Below, one piece after another: positions 1-10,689 of a stretch of DNA of 64,000 bases (within the stretch, counting starts at the first letter, position 1; each line of letters starts with the position of its first letter). The notes under the pieces were generated by a model. That model did no database searches, was not told the origin of the DNA, and was given only the letters and a program-made list of their open reading frames with translations. Position numbers and translations under genes: made by a program. Source of the DNA: Bombyx mori. Taxonomy: Eukaryota > Arthropoda > Insecta > Lepidoptera > Bombycidae. The DNA is taken from contig NC_085119.1 of NCBI RefSeq assembly GCF_030269925.1, forward strand, positions 10,329,001 through 10,393,000, in the 5' to 3' direction.

Positions 1-2209
1 TCAGTGTCAAAAGATTACATTGTAGCCATTTCTGTACTTTGGACATTCCCGCCTCAGCAATAGAATGAACATCATGCCATGTTGATCCGCTAAATATAAT
101 TGCTGTGTCATCCGCATAACACAGAATGTCTGCGTTTGTTAAAGAAAGTTCAAAAATATCATTAATATATAATATAAACAAGGTAGGCCCCAGAATACTA
201 CCTTGCGGGACACCATATTGGTTAGTCTGTAGTCCACTGATTATAGATCCGACCTTAACACACTGTTTTCGTTCCATTAAATAGCTAGTGAACCAATTTA
301 GAGCGATTCCGCGTATGCCTAAAGTATCTAACTTCTCTAGTAAAATTGGTACGGAGACAGTATCAAATGCCTTTGTTAAATCAAGGAATACGCCAATACA
401 GAATTTTTTCTCACTTAGTTTTGACGACACTACAGTTTTTAATAAGGATACAGCATCGTCAGTAGACTTCCCCTTACAAAACCCAAACTGTCTGTCAGAA
501 ATGAGATTTCGAGATTTTATGAATTCAGTCAGTCTTATATTTACCAATGCTTCGAGTAACTTGGAAAAAATACACAAGAGTGAAATAGGGCGGTAGTTAT
601 CCACTTTATTTTTAGGTCCACTTTTATATATCGGACAAACTAACGCTGTCTTCCAAGCATCTGGAAAAGTTCCCGCTTCAAAACTACCGTTGAAAATTAT
701 AGTTAAGGGCTGAAGCAATTCGTCTTTAATATTTTTGATTAAAGAGTTATTTATTGCATCGATACCTGGTGCTTTATCATTAGAAAGATTTTTAATGAGA
801 GCTTCGACTTCTCTGTGATCTGTAGGATGCATGAAAAAGGAGACAGCTGCCGTACGGGAGATTTTTACAGCACTCGCCAATTCGCATTCAGACTTTGACA
901 AATCCTGTAGTATTTTATCTGCCAGTGTTTGTCCAACGGTTGAGAAGTGGGTATTACACATTTCAATGGATTCCGATATATCATGACTGCCTTCCAATGA
1001 CAACAGTTCAGTGTTTTCAGTTTTAGTTGTCTTCATATTGCATATTGTTTTAATAGTTGTCCATAGTTTTTTCGGATTCTTTTTAGATTTTTCCAACTCG
1101 GCTGTTTCATACTCTGCCTTCAGCTTACGCAACAAAGATATGAAAAAATTTCGATATCGAGTAAAAATAAGCTGTAGATTCTCATTATTTGGATTATTTC
1201 GAGCTTGCATATGAAGTTTGTCACGATGGCGCATGCACCGCATAATTCCTGGAGAAATCCAGGGTTTCAAATTATATTTAGAACGAGACACTTTTAGAGT
1301 GCGTGAATGCTTTTCGAGGATATCCGATAAAACCTTGGTGAATACATCATTTGCTTTGTTAATATCTTTAAAGGAACACAACTCTGACCAATCTACAGAT
1401 TTAAGCTCTTCCTTAATAGCTACGATATTTCTTTTTAGTATAAATCGATCAGGTTTTTTCACTTTATCCCTGCCTAGGTTTATTCCAATCATTGCCATGT
1501 AATGGTCAGTAATCGAACTTTTACACACAACACCAGTAATACAAGTATGATTTATGTCTTTCACATATATGTGGTCAAGGCATGCAGACTCTCGAGTGGG
1601 CTTAGTTATAGCTGATAGAAACCCATTTTCTGCCATGAAGGATACGTATTCAAGAGACTGCGCATTCGGTAAGGTATCTAGTATATTGATATTAAGGTCT
1701 CCAACTATGATTATAAGTTGGTTACCTAAACCTTGTACGCAATTATCTAATGCGGTAAGAAAATTATCCAAGTTTCTATAAGAGGGTGAACGATAGATGC
1801 CTAGAACTACTATGGACTCAGATAGTTGAATCTGTAAGCAATCTGCTTCCTCGATTAGAGGTTCCGACACAGTAACATTCCATGAACATTTGACATAAGT
1901 GACTACGCCACCATTTTGATTACTGCATTTAGTGGTATGGTAAGCATTATATCCCGGCAACTCTGGAACAATTGTAGCTTCATTTAACCAACACTCTGTA
2001 AGTATTATAATATCGTAATGGATATTTAGTCTAGACAAATGTACAAGAAATTGATCAAAGTTTCTCCTAATGCTTCTAATATTAAAAGTTAACACCCTAA
2101 AGTTACGATTTTTCAAAAATAGACTTTTACAATTCTCCGGTTCATCTATGACCTGACAATCGATTTGGATCGAATCCAAGTCTCCGTCAATGTCATCATT
2201 TATATCCAT
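1..2209 (-). CDS. LINE ORF2: endonuclease plus reverse transcriptase, C-terminus outside window
   Basis: Translating the minus strand from the ATG at 2209-2207 gives about 736 codons with no stop before the window edge. The first ~220 residues are an exonuclease-endonuclease-phosphatase fold: LTECW near residue 65, a GDLNINI box, and ITDHY at the end. This nicks target DNA to prime reverse transcription. The reverse transcriptase follows, with a DNYRPISLL box, FLDLTKAFDTV carrying the first catalytic aspartate, GVPQGSILGP, and the catalytic YADD near 110-90. The frame is open for about 33 more codons upstream of this ATG, but 2209 is the first Met. About 400 nt separate it from the ORF1 stop, so translation by reinitiation or an unrecognised upstream start is possible. 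Why the 3' end is absent cannot be judged here. Confidence 0.8.
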   Translation of the reverse strand, partial: MDINDDIDGDLDSIQIDCQVIDEPENCKSLFLKNRNFRVLTFNIRSIRRNFDQFLVHLSRLNIHYDIIILTECWLNEATIVPELPGYNAYHTTKCSNQNGGVVTYVKCSWNVTVSEPLIEEADCLQIQLSESIVVLGIYRSPSYRNLDNFLTALDNCVQGLGNQLIIIVGDLNINILDTLPNAQSLEYVSFMAENGFLSAITKPTRESACLDHIYVKDINHTCITGVVCKSSITDHYMAMIGINLGRDKVKKPDRFILKRNIVAIKEELKSVDWSELCSFKDINKANDVFTKVLSDILEKHSRTLKVSRSKYNLKPWISPGIMRCMRHRDKLHMQARNNPNNENLQLIFTRYRNFFISLLRKLKAEYETAELEKSKKNPKKLWTTIKTICNMKTTKTENTELLSLEGSHDISESIEMCNTHFSTVGQTLADKILQDLSKSECELASAVKISRTAAVSFFMHPTDHREVEALIKNLSNDKAPGIDAINNSLIKNIKDELLQPLTIIFNGSFEAGTFPDAWKTALVCPIYKSGPKNKVDNYRPISLLCIFSKLLEALVNIRLTEFIKSRNLISDRQFGFCKGKSTDDAVSLLKTVVSSKLSEKKFCIGVFLDLTKAFDTVSVPILLEKLDTLGIRGIALNWFTSYLMERKQCVKVGSIISGLQTNQYGVPQGSILGPTLFILYINDIFELSLTNADILCYADDTAIIFSGSTWHDVHSIAEAGMSKVQKWLQCNLLTL

Positions 2210-2617
2210 GTGTAATAAAAAACATTCCAAATACGCAAAGAAATGTTCACCAGTAGCATACAATGCAGCGCCATTAATAGCATTAATTTTACATTTACAT
2301 CGGAATCATTTAAATGATCATATGTACGGAAAATATTATTCTCAAATATAAGTAAAATCACTGGAAGTAAAACAAATCCCACAAGCAAAGACCATAAAGA
2401 ACTGTGATCTATATACAATTTTTCCAAGTTATACAGAGTACAAATATATAGTAAACATACGTAATCCAAATTAAACACTAAAGCTCTAGCAAGACAATCA
2501 GTGAAATGAGCTATACACACACTAATTATACTGTTTATACATAACGAGAAGAAATAGGGAAGGTAGTAAAAAAGAATATGCTCCTTAGTTTGCACCACTG
2601 GATTATCACACAGACTG

Positions 2618-3673
2618 TTATACCTCGATATTGTTACATCCGACAGTAGTTTTCGTGTTAGCAAATAACCGATCCAGATCACTTTGGCTTCGCAGTTGCA
2701 CTGCTGCATTCCCCTCACGCCGCCTGACATATATAGCGCCACGGTTACACCAACAATAAGCGTACCCTTCTTTCTTCGCTCTATTTCTAGCATCTCGAAA
2801 TAAGATTCTATTTTCTTTAGTAAGCCTCTCATTGAAATATATATTTTGTGGTGTTCCAGGGGCATCCAAGTCATTACTTTTTATATTCCTACGTGATTTA
2901 GATGCTTTTAGTATTTCGTCACGCTTAGATCTACGCAGCAAACGAACAACAATTGGTCGCGGCATCCTATTTTGAAGTTCAGTTAAGCTAGGAGGAACTG
3001 CAGAACGGCGAGGCCCCACCCTAGTGATCCAGTCTACATCTTTCTCATCCAGTTCGACACCCAGCTTCTTAGTTGCAAGCTGAAAAGTATGTTGCAAATT
3101 CTCTGCTGGAGACTCCGGGATTCCAATCAACTCAATTTCATTTAACAGAATATTTTGAGCCTGTATGTTTATATCACTTTGTATTTGAGATACCGCCGAT
3201 TTATGATTCGTGAACTCAAGATCCCGTTTCTCTAGGTACTTCATACGGGTATCGTTGGCCTCAATTTTGGCCATAAGTTCTTCCATACGGTGATGAGAGT
3301 AATTTAAGGATTGAGTTACCTCTTCTAGTCTCATACTTATTTTAGAAAGTTCCTCTGTCAGTCTTTTTATGTCATCCTTACTGTTCTCTGCAGTGGGCTC
3401 CTTCTTACGGGTCGTTATATTTTGGCCGTCATATGTATCTCTTATAGGAGTAAGACTGTTATCACCTCCTTTTTTGTGTGCAGCACAACAATCAGGACAC
3501 TTCCAAATCTTTTTTCGATCTACAGGAACCAGAGAGATGTCTATACAGAGAGGACAGAAAATTTTCGTACAAGATGAGCTGGTACAACGAATAGAACCTA
3601 ATTCTTTCGTTACCTTTAGACAACCGGCGCACTTCATTTTTAATTTAATTCGACTGAAAGTGTGTATAGTCAA
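2618..3673 (-). CDS. LINE ORF1 protein: zinc finger, coiled coil, FP-like RNA-binding domain
   Basis: 351 residues. Residues ~13-60 carry paired cysteines (KCAGC, then two CxxC-type pairs ending WKCPDC), a PHD/RING-like zinc-binding module. Residues ~90-165 are charged heptad sequence typical of a coiled coil that would trimerise or dimerise the protein. Residues ~175-345 resemble the FP/Transposase_22-type domain of insect LINE ORF1 proteins: an IELIGIPE strand, a WITRVG segment, a PIVVRLLRR strand, and a basic ENRILFRDARNRAKKEG helix. The likely role is RNA binding and retrotransposition RNP assembly. Translation could also begin at Met13 (3637), directly before the zinc finger. The 224-codon frame at 2200-2874 overlapping the ORF1 3' end is judged a shadow. 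Confidence 0.75.
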   Translation of the reverse strand: MTIHTFSRIKLKMKCAGCLKVTKELGSIRCTSSSCTKIFCPLCIDISLVPVDRKKIWKCPDCCAAHKKGGDNSLTPIRDTYDGQNITTRKKEPTAENSKDDIKRLTEELSKISMRLEEVTQSLNYSHHRMEELMAKIEANDTRMKYLEKRDLEFTNHKSAVSQIQSDINIQAQNILLNEIELIGIPESPAENLQHTFQLATKKLGVELDEKDVDWITRVGPRRSAVPPSLTELQNRMPRPIVVRLLRRSKRDEILKASKSRRNIKSNDLDAPGTPQNIYFNERLTKENRILFRDARNRAKKEGYAYCWCNRGAIYVRRREGNAAVQLRSQSDLDRLFANTKTTVGCNNIEV

Positions 3674-4170
3674 GCAATTGATCCGTTTCCCTCACAGAGA
3701 CAAACACGGTATGATTTCTCTCAAGACTGTTCTGCGTTACTAATCTTTGCCAAAGACGTCACAGTTTCGATTTAGTGCATCGTATAATGCACCTTACGCT
3801 AATGTAGTTCTTAATACTCGTGTATATTAACGAATATTGCTTGCGCGTAGCGCTTGTACTCGTAGCACACGTAACACTACCTACAACGACTTTTTTAAAA
3901 ACACATGAAATTAGTTCGTTAATACACTTATTTTTGCACAGTTGGACTGTAAAAATATAAAAGCACTGAATATTCGCGAAAAACTAAAACACTGCAATAC
4001 TTTAAATGTAAAAATATACTGTATCTATGGCCAAAAATTTGATTTATTGCGGAGCGGTTTTAACAAAGTGTTTACTGTCAGAATGAGGTGTCAAAAAGTT
4101 AAATTTAGTATACACAATACAAGAACGCAACGAACTTTATTTATCTTCTCCAATGAGTCATTCCATAAAT

Positions 4171-5140
4171 AAAGTCAAGACTGAGATTTATCGCTTCTAA
4201 AAATCTCACAAAATATTCGCGCTCTATTTACTTCCAAAGGTTAGGTAGATTAACATGGGAGCAAGTAAAATGGAGCAAAACTTTTAATTAGACTCTTTAG
4301 TCACGCGGCTTTGTCCGACTTTGTTCGTGCTCCTCTTCTTAAGAACAGTTTTGAATAAATAGCGGAGTGCTTTTCACTTTTCCTTGCCCTATTCATAACG
4401 AAGAATACATATATTTTATTTTAATGTAGTAGTACATTACGAAAAATTTACATTATGAAGTATTCGAAGCATCAGATATAATATAATGACATATACTTCG
4501 AATAATTCATTATAATATGATAAACGCGAGATGAAATCGTAAAAGTATTTTTCATTACGTCTAGGAATGGCGAAGACCCATTAATAAATAGTATTATTTT
4601 TAACATTTCTCTGAAGGTCTTGTCGTTCACTTTCAAGACCAATTAGTTTAAGGTAGCGTATTCCAAAAAGAAGCGTGATTTTAATCAATTAAAAAACAAA
4701 CTTTTACCTTTCCTGCGCTGTGCGCACACCATTTGACGTGACTGCATACATAGCCTATAAGCAAGCATACTATTGATTTTTCCGATCCCCCTATACCAAA
4801 ACGTTATCCTACTTTTTTAGCCCCATAAATATTTAGTGCGATAATGGGTTCCGAACAATTTACGCCGTCAATGTCCTCGCCGCATATAAGACAGGACAAA
4901 ATGTATGTAAAATTATGAAAATATAACGCGGATCAAAAACTCTCAAACATAACTTTTACTGTAATATTTTCACGTGTTTGTTTTTAATACTTCTCGACAA
5001 GCTTTTTAATATGTTGTTCTAGCTAGACTGTATACTTGTAAGCCCGAGCTCTCTTACAGCTCTGCAAGGCAAACTAAGTACGGGCTCATCTGATCGTAAA
5101 TGTTACAATATTAGAATATGTATTTTAAAGACAGATATGA
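4171..5140. other. AT-rich intergenic DNA, nothing recognised
   Basis: No frame with convincing codon structure, no tRNA, and no recognised repeat was seen here. The left part may still belong to the 5' UTR of the LINE on its left. Confidence 0.4.
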
Positions 5141-5144
5141 CTAA

Positions 5145-5275
5145 TTTTTTTTCTTTACTACCCGAACAGACAGACGAGCATACGGCCCACCAGATTGTAA
5201 GTGGTTACCGTCGCTCATGGATGTCAGCAATGCCAGGGGCAGAAGCAAACCGCTGCCTACCGAAAACAGTATAGT
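5145..5275 (-). mobile_element. 3' tail fragment of the 986-codon LINE family
   Basis: The minus strand reads the last codons and short 3' UTR of the LINE at 45523-48739: a GTAGGCAGCGG-like start, CCTGGCATTGCTGA, GACGGT, the CATCAGGTGGGCC-like motif, and an AGAC(G)AGCAT boundary. The poly(A) side is the T-run near 5150. It is a strongly 5'-truncated, somewhat diverged copy of about 130 bp. Confidence 0.75.
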
Positions 5276-5738
5276 ACCTACAGTATAATAGTATCTGACC
5301 ACGTGGAGAACAATAAGTATATGACTGCATTGAAAACTAAGCTGAAAAGTATGTAAGTAACATAAGAATCAAGAACTGAAATAAAGTAACCGAAAGTAAC
5401 TTCAATTACTGAAAACAATAGAAAAAGTTATTATAAATATTTGAGATTGTCTTCAATATCAACTTTATGAACACACAAGTTAATTTTTTTAATTCTGTAG
5501 ATGGATAAAACAGTTCACAAATCACTTGGGTGGTTGCGGGAGCCCATCATAACGAGAATGCCACTATCCATCTTCGCTTCACATATTAAGTCGAAGACAT
5601 GATTGTATTTTAATTACGGCACTCCTACTATTCAAACGGGAATTCATGAAATATTCGTCGCAAAAATACGTAAGATTGCGATACCTATCCAATAATGCTC
5701 AAGTTTATGAATTAGCAGGAGTGTGATGCTACATCACT

Positions 5739-5990
5739 TTTTTTTTTATTGCTAAGATGGGTGGACGAGCTCACAGAGCACCTGGTGTTAGGTGGTGACT
5801 GGAGCCCATAGACATCTACAACGTAAATGCTCCACCCACTTTGAGATATAAGTTCTAAGGTCTCAAGTATAGTTACGACGGCTGCCCCACCCTTCAAACC
5901 GAAACGCATTACTACTTCATGGCAGAAATAGGCAGGGTGGTGACCTACCCGCGCGGACTCCCAAGAGGTCCTACCACCAGTAATAAATGA
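5739..5990 (-). mobile_element. Bm1 SINE, 5'-truncated
   Basis: It starts at a T-run (the A-tail in reverse) followed by ATTGCTAAGATGGGTGGACG, then the Bm1 body motifs: CCATAGACATCTACAACGTAA, GGCTGCCCCACCCTTCAAAC, GAAATAGGCAGGGTGG, and AGGTCCTACCACCAGTAAT. The tRNA-related head seen in the full copies (26226-26662, 44072-44497) is missing. Confidence 0.9.
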
Positions 5991-6019
5991 GGATCCAACG
6001 GACGTTAGATGTCCCACTT

Positions 6020-8960
6020 ATTCTGACTCATAGCTTGAGAGACTAACCTTACAACGCAAGAGTAGAACCATCTGGCCTGCGATAATACTTCAAACCAAGC
6101 TGCGGTTGACCGAAACCCAATATTTACTTTGGTTCAAACGTTGTTAGGTCCCACCTGTTTGTAAACAAAGCGCAATAACGTAACTTGATCCTAAAAAGGG
6201 TTTCTGTACTTATACGCTTCGGTAATAGGATGTACATAAGTTTTAAAAAGGGATTCCGTCAATACATGTCTGCATATTTATACCCTTCGCTAATAAAATG
6301 CAAATTCTATTCTATTCGAAATTACATCTAAGCTGTAGTTCATAATGTCGTCCACTTTTATTAGTAAGTGTCAAGTTAATCTTGACGTCGTCGGTGACTT
6401 GAAGTCGGTGAAAATGACATTCAAAGATTCTTTTACAAAGGTTTGATCGAAAATATGCATAAGATGTGTCATTTTTTGAAATGTTTTTATCATGGTTGTT
6501 TATTTGTAAAGCCTAGGTACGCACTAAGGCTCATCTGAATAGTTAAATGTAGGCTTTAACATAATATCCATAAGTCGATTCGTGCAGAACCCATTTAAAA
6601 ATATAGCTACATTTAAGGTTTGACCGAAATTGTTCATAAGATGTGCAATGCAATAGAAATATGTTTGAACTAAATTATCTAATATTATAGCAGCATCCTC
6701 ATAAATATTTATGTATGGAATTAGTCTCCTTATTTACATTAAACAAGCACCTACGCAAGTGAAGATAACTGAATATCTGAGAAACTACTTAAAACAAAGA
6801 CATGCTATTCAATCAATACAATCTGACACAAATTTCAAAACTTTTCTGCCGTTTTTATTACGTTATATCGATTTATTTTAATATTTGTCCTATACTCAAG
6901 TTGCGCAGCCGAATGTGGAAATATCGCACAATGCTGATAAGACGCTCAGATATACGATTAATTATCCTTTTTTGCTTCTAAAAAATTTACTAATGCAAAT
7001 GATAAAATCTACCCAGATTTTCACTAAGTGATCGAGGTTTTTAGAAAAAAATATTTAAATTTCCAGGTAATGTAATATCTTACTTCTACATAAGTTACAA
7101 TTGAATATTTTGATGTGACGAGAAATAGCCCGTTGGGTCACAGGGGCGGCAGAAAACGTAAACGTCTTTAAGGATTCACAGATTATATATATGAGGAAAC
7201 TCTGACTATCGCCACACGTATGAAATTCAACGCTTTGTTGAAACTACACGCTAACTATCTTAGATTAATTGTACTACATCAGAAACCATCCTTGAAATAC
7301 CAAACAGCAACTGCACGAAGGTTCCAACTCAATCGGATAAACGCCGGATCAACACACGGACAATGGACACAAAACATTCAAGCCAACCTACTCATTTAAT
7401 TTTATATATTTAAAAAATAGGCTTAGCTACTTATGTACCTTCATATTTTTTACAAGCAATTATTATACATATAAAGAAAAACCTTTAGATACCATTTAAA
7501 ACCTTTAAAAACTCTTTGGTCTTAAAAATGGAGTTTTCTTAGACGGAATCAATCACCTATCTGTCATTGAGTAAAAAGAGAGTTCAGATTTGTATAGTTT
7601 AATAATCCTGTTTATAATATAAAATTTAAAAGAGATAAACGCTATAATTTTATTGTTTATTCATTTTTAAGTATTCCATAACAATTTAAATGAACATAAT
7701 ATGCTATTGTAAGGTTGTTACTTTTAGAACCACGCCGCATTACGCCACTAAGATAGAATGTACACATAAATCTTAGCGCAGTTTCCAGGAGAAGATCGCT
7801 GTGTATTTGTGCCGGAATATGAAGTAATAAAACATGATAAAAGCCTTGAAAAGAGAAAAATGTTGTCTTAAACCGATACCTATTCACTTATACAAAGAGA
7901 AAATGTATATTTGATACGGTATTTCACTAAATCACAACATTCTAGAATTATCTAGCTATTCTATACATAAAATACTTTTGTTGCGAATTTTATATGAAAT
8001 TAGTACATTCATTTTTAAACTTATTGAAGTGCACCATCTATTCTACATTTATGATACGGTATATAGATAATAGCTTTATATCTCTCCTGATTTACCAAAC
8101 CTTGTAAGTTTCAACTCCATTTGGGAAAGCTATTACAGAGTCATATTACGACCTTAAATTACCTTACATAAGTAAACTTGATGAGCATGGAATAAGATTG
8201 TATCAGTTTTGTTCTATATTCAACATTACAAAATTTATGTAAGCACGTTCCAACGATACGATCTCATAACAACGAACTTATAAAATATCACATATGAAAA
8301 AATGTGAGTAAATTACCTGCTGAAAAAAATTGATATTTTTTTTACATTGGCTACCTACCTGATTTCCTTTTAACACTCATGCCTAGCTTACTTATTGAAC
8401 GGGTTCAAGATCAAAGCCCGTCATGACGAACTTTTCAACCATGCTGAATAACTCGTTCGACATTCAATCTAGAATCGATTTTTTTACAAAGACTTTAATC
8501 TCGCTCGCAACCTGTGGGCTTCCACGGTCAGTTTGAATTAATTGTACTCCATGAAGCTTTAGAAATACTGATTACTTATATTAAATTCTAAATGAATTTC
8601 AAATTAAATCGAAATGAGTTCAATGAGTGTTAGCGAAAATTTAAATGCAAAAGAAATCCAATTTCACTTCATAATACATATATTAGCGTAGTTTTTAGAT
8701 AGCACGTACTTATATATATATATATTTAGAGCGTCTTGTGTTCAGTTGGGTGAGAGCTCAGTTAATGGCAGATTGAAACATAAAGCAACATTGACGTCAG
8801 CACGTTGCTGGCTGGATCGGCTTTCAGACAGAACGCTAGCGAAAGTGCCCATAAGATAAACACGTACTTAAAAAAGACACTGTCGAACACGTAGACCAGC
8901 ACAAGTAGAATAACGAATGGTGGAAAATTTCTACGTATCAATAAAATAAAATTCTGTTTT
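6020..8960. other. AT-rich intergenic DNA, no gene recognised
   Basis: About 2.9 kb with only short spurious frames. A short TA-dinucleotide run sits near 8710. The 76-codon minus frame at 7657-7887 has no recognisable domain, no Kozak context and no splice-site support, so it is not called. A block near 7110-7390 is less AT-rich and may be a decayed transposon, but no family was recognised. Confidence 0.4.
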
Positions 8961-8964
8961 GTGT

Positions 8965-9803
8965 TTGAAGTTTTAAAAGCGAAAACATCGTCAACAAAAT
9001 GTCAAGTTAATGTAAACCATAACTAATCAAACGAAATAATTATATTAATAACAAATACTCCGTTTGGTATTGATTTACTTGTGTGTCTTTATAATTAAAT
9101 ATTAAACTGAGTATTTGCTCTTAATATGTTTTATGGTTGAAGTTTTAAAAGCGAAAACATCGTGAACAAATTGTCAAGTTAATGTAAACGATAACTAATC
9201 AAACGAAATAATTATATTAATAACAAATACTCCGTTTGGTAGTTATTTACTTGTGTGTCTTTATAATTAAATATTAAATGGAGTATTTGCTCTTAATATG
9301 TTTTTTGGTTGAGGTTTTAAAAGCGAAAACATCGTCAACAAATTGTCAAGTTAATGTAAACGATAACTAATCAAACGAAATAATTATATTAATAACAAAT
9401 ACTCCGTTTGGTAGTTATTTACTTGTGTGTCTTTATAATTAAATATTAAATGGAGTATTTGCTCTTAATATGTTTTTTGGTTGAGGTTTTAAAAGCGAAA
9501 ACATCGTCAACAAATTGTCAAGTTAATGTAAACGATAACTAATCAAACGAAATAATTATATTAATAACAAATACTCCGTTTGGTATTTATTTACTTGTGT
9601 GTCTTTATAATTAAATATTAAACGGAGTATTTGCTCTTAATATGTTTTTGGTTGAGGTTTTAAAAGCGAAAACATCGTGAACAAATTGTCAAGTTTCATG
9701 TTTATTTCGTAAACGATAACTAATGAAACGAAATAATTATATTAATAGCAAATACTCCGTTTAGTATTTATTTATTTGTGTGTCTTCATAATTAAATGTA
9801 AAT
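8965..9803. repeat. Tandem array, about 4.9 copies of a 172-bp unit
   Basis: The marker GTTTTAAAAGCGAAAACATC recurs with TTTT beginning at 8971, 9143, 9315, 9487 and 9658, so the period is 172, 172, 172 and 171 bp. Copies differ by scattered substitutions; the last copy has a ~17-bp change after the TGTCAAGTT motif and is incomplete. Each unit holds an inverted repeat, CAAATACTCCGTTT versus AAACGGAGTATTTG, separated by about 45 bp and perfect in the fourth unit. No open frame spans the unit. It is a local satellite-like array; whether the unit derives from a palindromic transposon is unknown. Confidence 0.95.
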
Positions 9804-10074
9804 TTTGAAAACCTTGTTTAGTTCGACCATAATACAGCTTTACGGTCTATGAAGCACTACTCTTGCTAGAGCTAGTGTTAGCAGATTATTTCAGACTGAG
9901 TCCGAGGGCTCACTTACCCGTCCGCGCGTAGCTTAAATAGCCTAGGCGACTAAGGCTATCAGCAAATAGGTAGGAAAAAAAGTTTTACAGCTACGCTACG
10001 TCGACGACTATCACGAAATGCACGTATGCACGCTCAATCTGTCGTGAATTGAAAGCGCTTTACCGAAAACTTTC

Positions 10075-10205
10075 CCTGAAGTATCCACGGTAGGCAGCGG
10101 CTTGGCTCTGCCCCTGGCATTGCTGAAGTCCATGGGCGACGGTAAGCACTCGCCATCAGGTGGGCCGTATGCTCGTCTACCTACAAGGGCAATAAAAAAA
10201 AAACT
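10075..10205 (+). mobile_element. 3' tail fragment of the 986-codon LINE family
   Basis: The text GGTAGGCAGCGGCTTGGCTC through GCTCGTCTACCTACAAGGGC, then AATAAAAAAAAAA, is nearly the same as the 3' end of the LINE at 48615-48739. It is a very short 5'-truncated insertion with an A-tail. Confidence 0.85.
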
Positions 10206-10552
10206 CGATCGATTAAACGAAGAGCGAACGCATCGTCCACGCGACGCAAACAAAGCCAGAAATATTAATTTATATTTGAAAAGATAATATTCGATATTTT
10301 CTTAGCATTAGGTATTTTTCACGTATCTATTTCGTTCAATTCACAACACATTATGTAATTTCATTTCATTATACTTCTAAGAAGGTTACCTCGTAGAACT
10401 GAACTCTTGCATTAACCATACGGTACAATGTGCGCACTTTGCCAAAAACAACACGAGGAATCGTAAATTGTAGCATTGAATTTAAAGACGTACTAAATAG
10501 TACGTTATTATTAATTTACAACCGTTGCGAGACAATAAAGGAGTAGCTCCGT

Positions 10553-10684
10553 TAATATTCTAACGTGAGTTTTTCCCGTAGCTCCTAAACAGTGAAAGAG
10601 TTTTTCAAATTGGTTCAGTAGTTTCGGAGCCTATTCAAAACAAACAAACAAACAAATCTTTCCTCTTTATAATATTATAGTATA
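10553..10684 (-). mobile_element. Helitron-type remnant
   Basis: Read on the minus strand it shows the same block as the Helitron at 50921-51372: ATATTATAAAGAGG, a TTTGTTTG repeat, GGCTCCGAAACTACTGAACC, and a TTTCACTGTTTAGGAGCTAC-like segment. The terminal TC is degraded and no CTAG end was found, so only a partial copy is supported. Confidence 0.6.
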
Positions 10685-10689
10685 AATCA

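Larger units (their letters stand above)
1..4170 (-). mobile_element. CR1-like non-LTR retrotransposon, 3' end outside window
   Basis: On the minus strand two open frames lie in the order ORF1 (2618-3673) then ORF2 (2209 to beyond base 1), as in CR1-group LINEs. ORF1 has a zinc-finger/coiled-coil architecture; ORF2 has apurinic-type endonuclease and reverse transcriptase motifs. No stop or frameshift was seen in either frame inside the window, so this may be a fairly young copy. The 5' boundary is not visible: the sequence upstream of ORF1 (about 3674-4170) is assumed to be 5' UTR, and no target duplication can be checked because the 3' end is missing. Clade assignment is by ORF organisation and motif style only. 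Confidence 0.75.

Noticed and set aside
288..1781. Plus-strand frames over the first LINE
   Set aside because: They are antisense to the intact ORF2 reverse transcriptase and endonuclease on the minus strand.
2200..2874. 224-codon minus-strand frame between LINE ORF1 and ORF2
   Set aside because: It overlaps the conserved ORF1 3' end in another frame, has no recognised domain, and its 3' half lies in the inter-ORF gap; treated as a shadow or noncoding spacer.
2618..3673. ORF1 domain similarity to the baculovirus FP protein family, suggesting a viral gene
   Set aside because: This fold is widespread in insect LINE ORF1 proteins; the adjacent endonuclease-RT ORF2 identifies a retrotransposon, not a virus.
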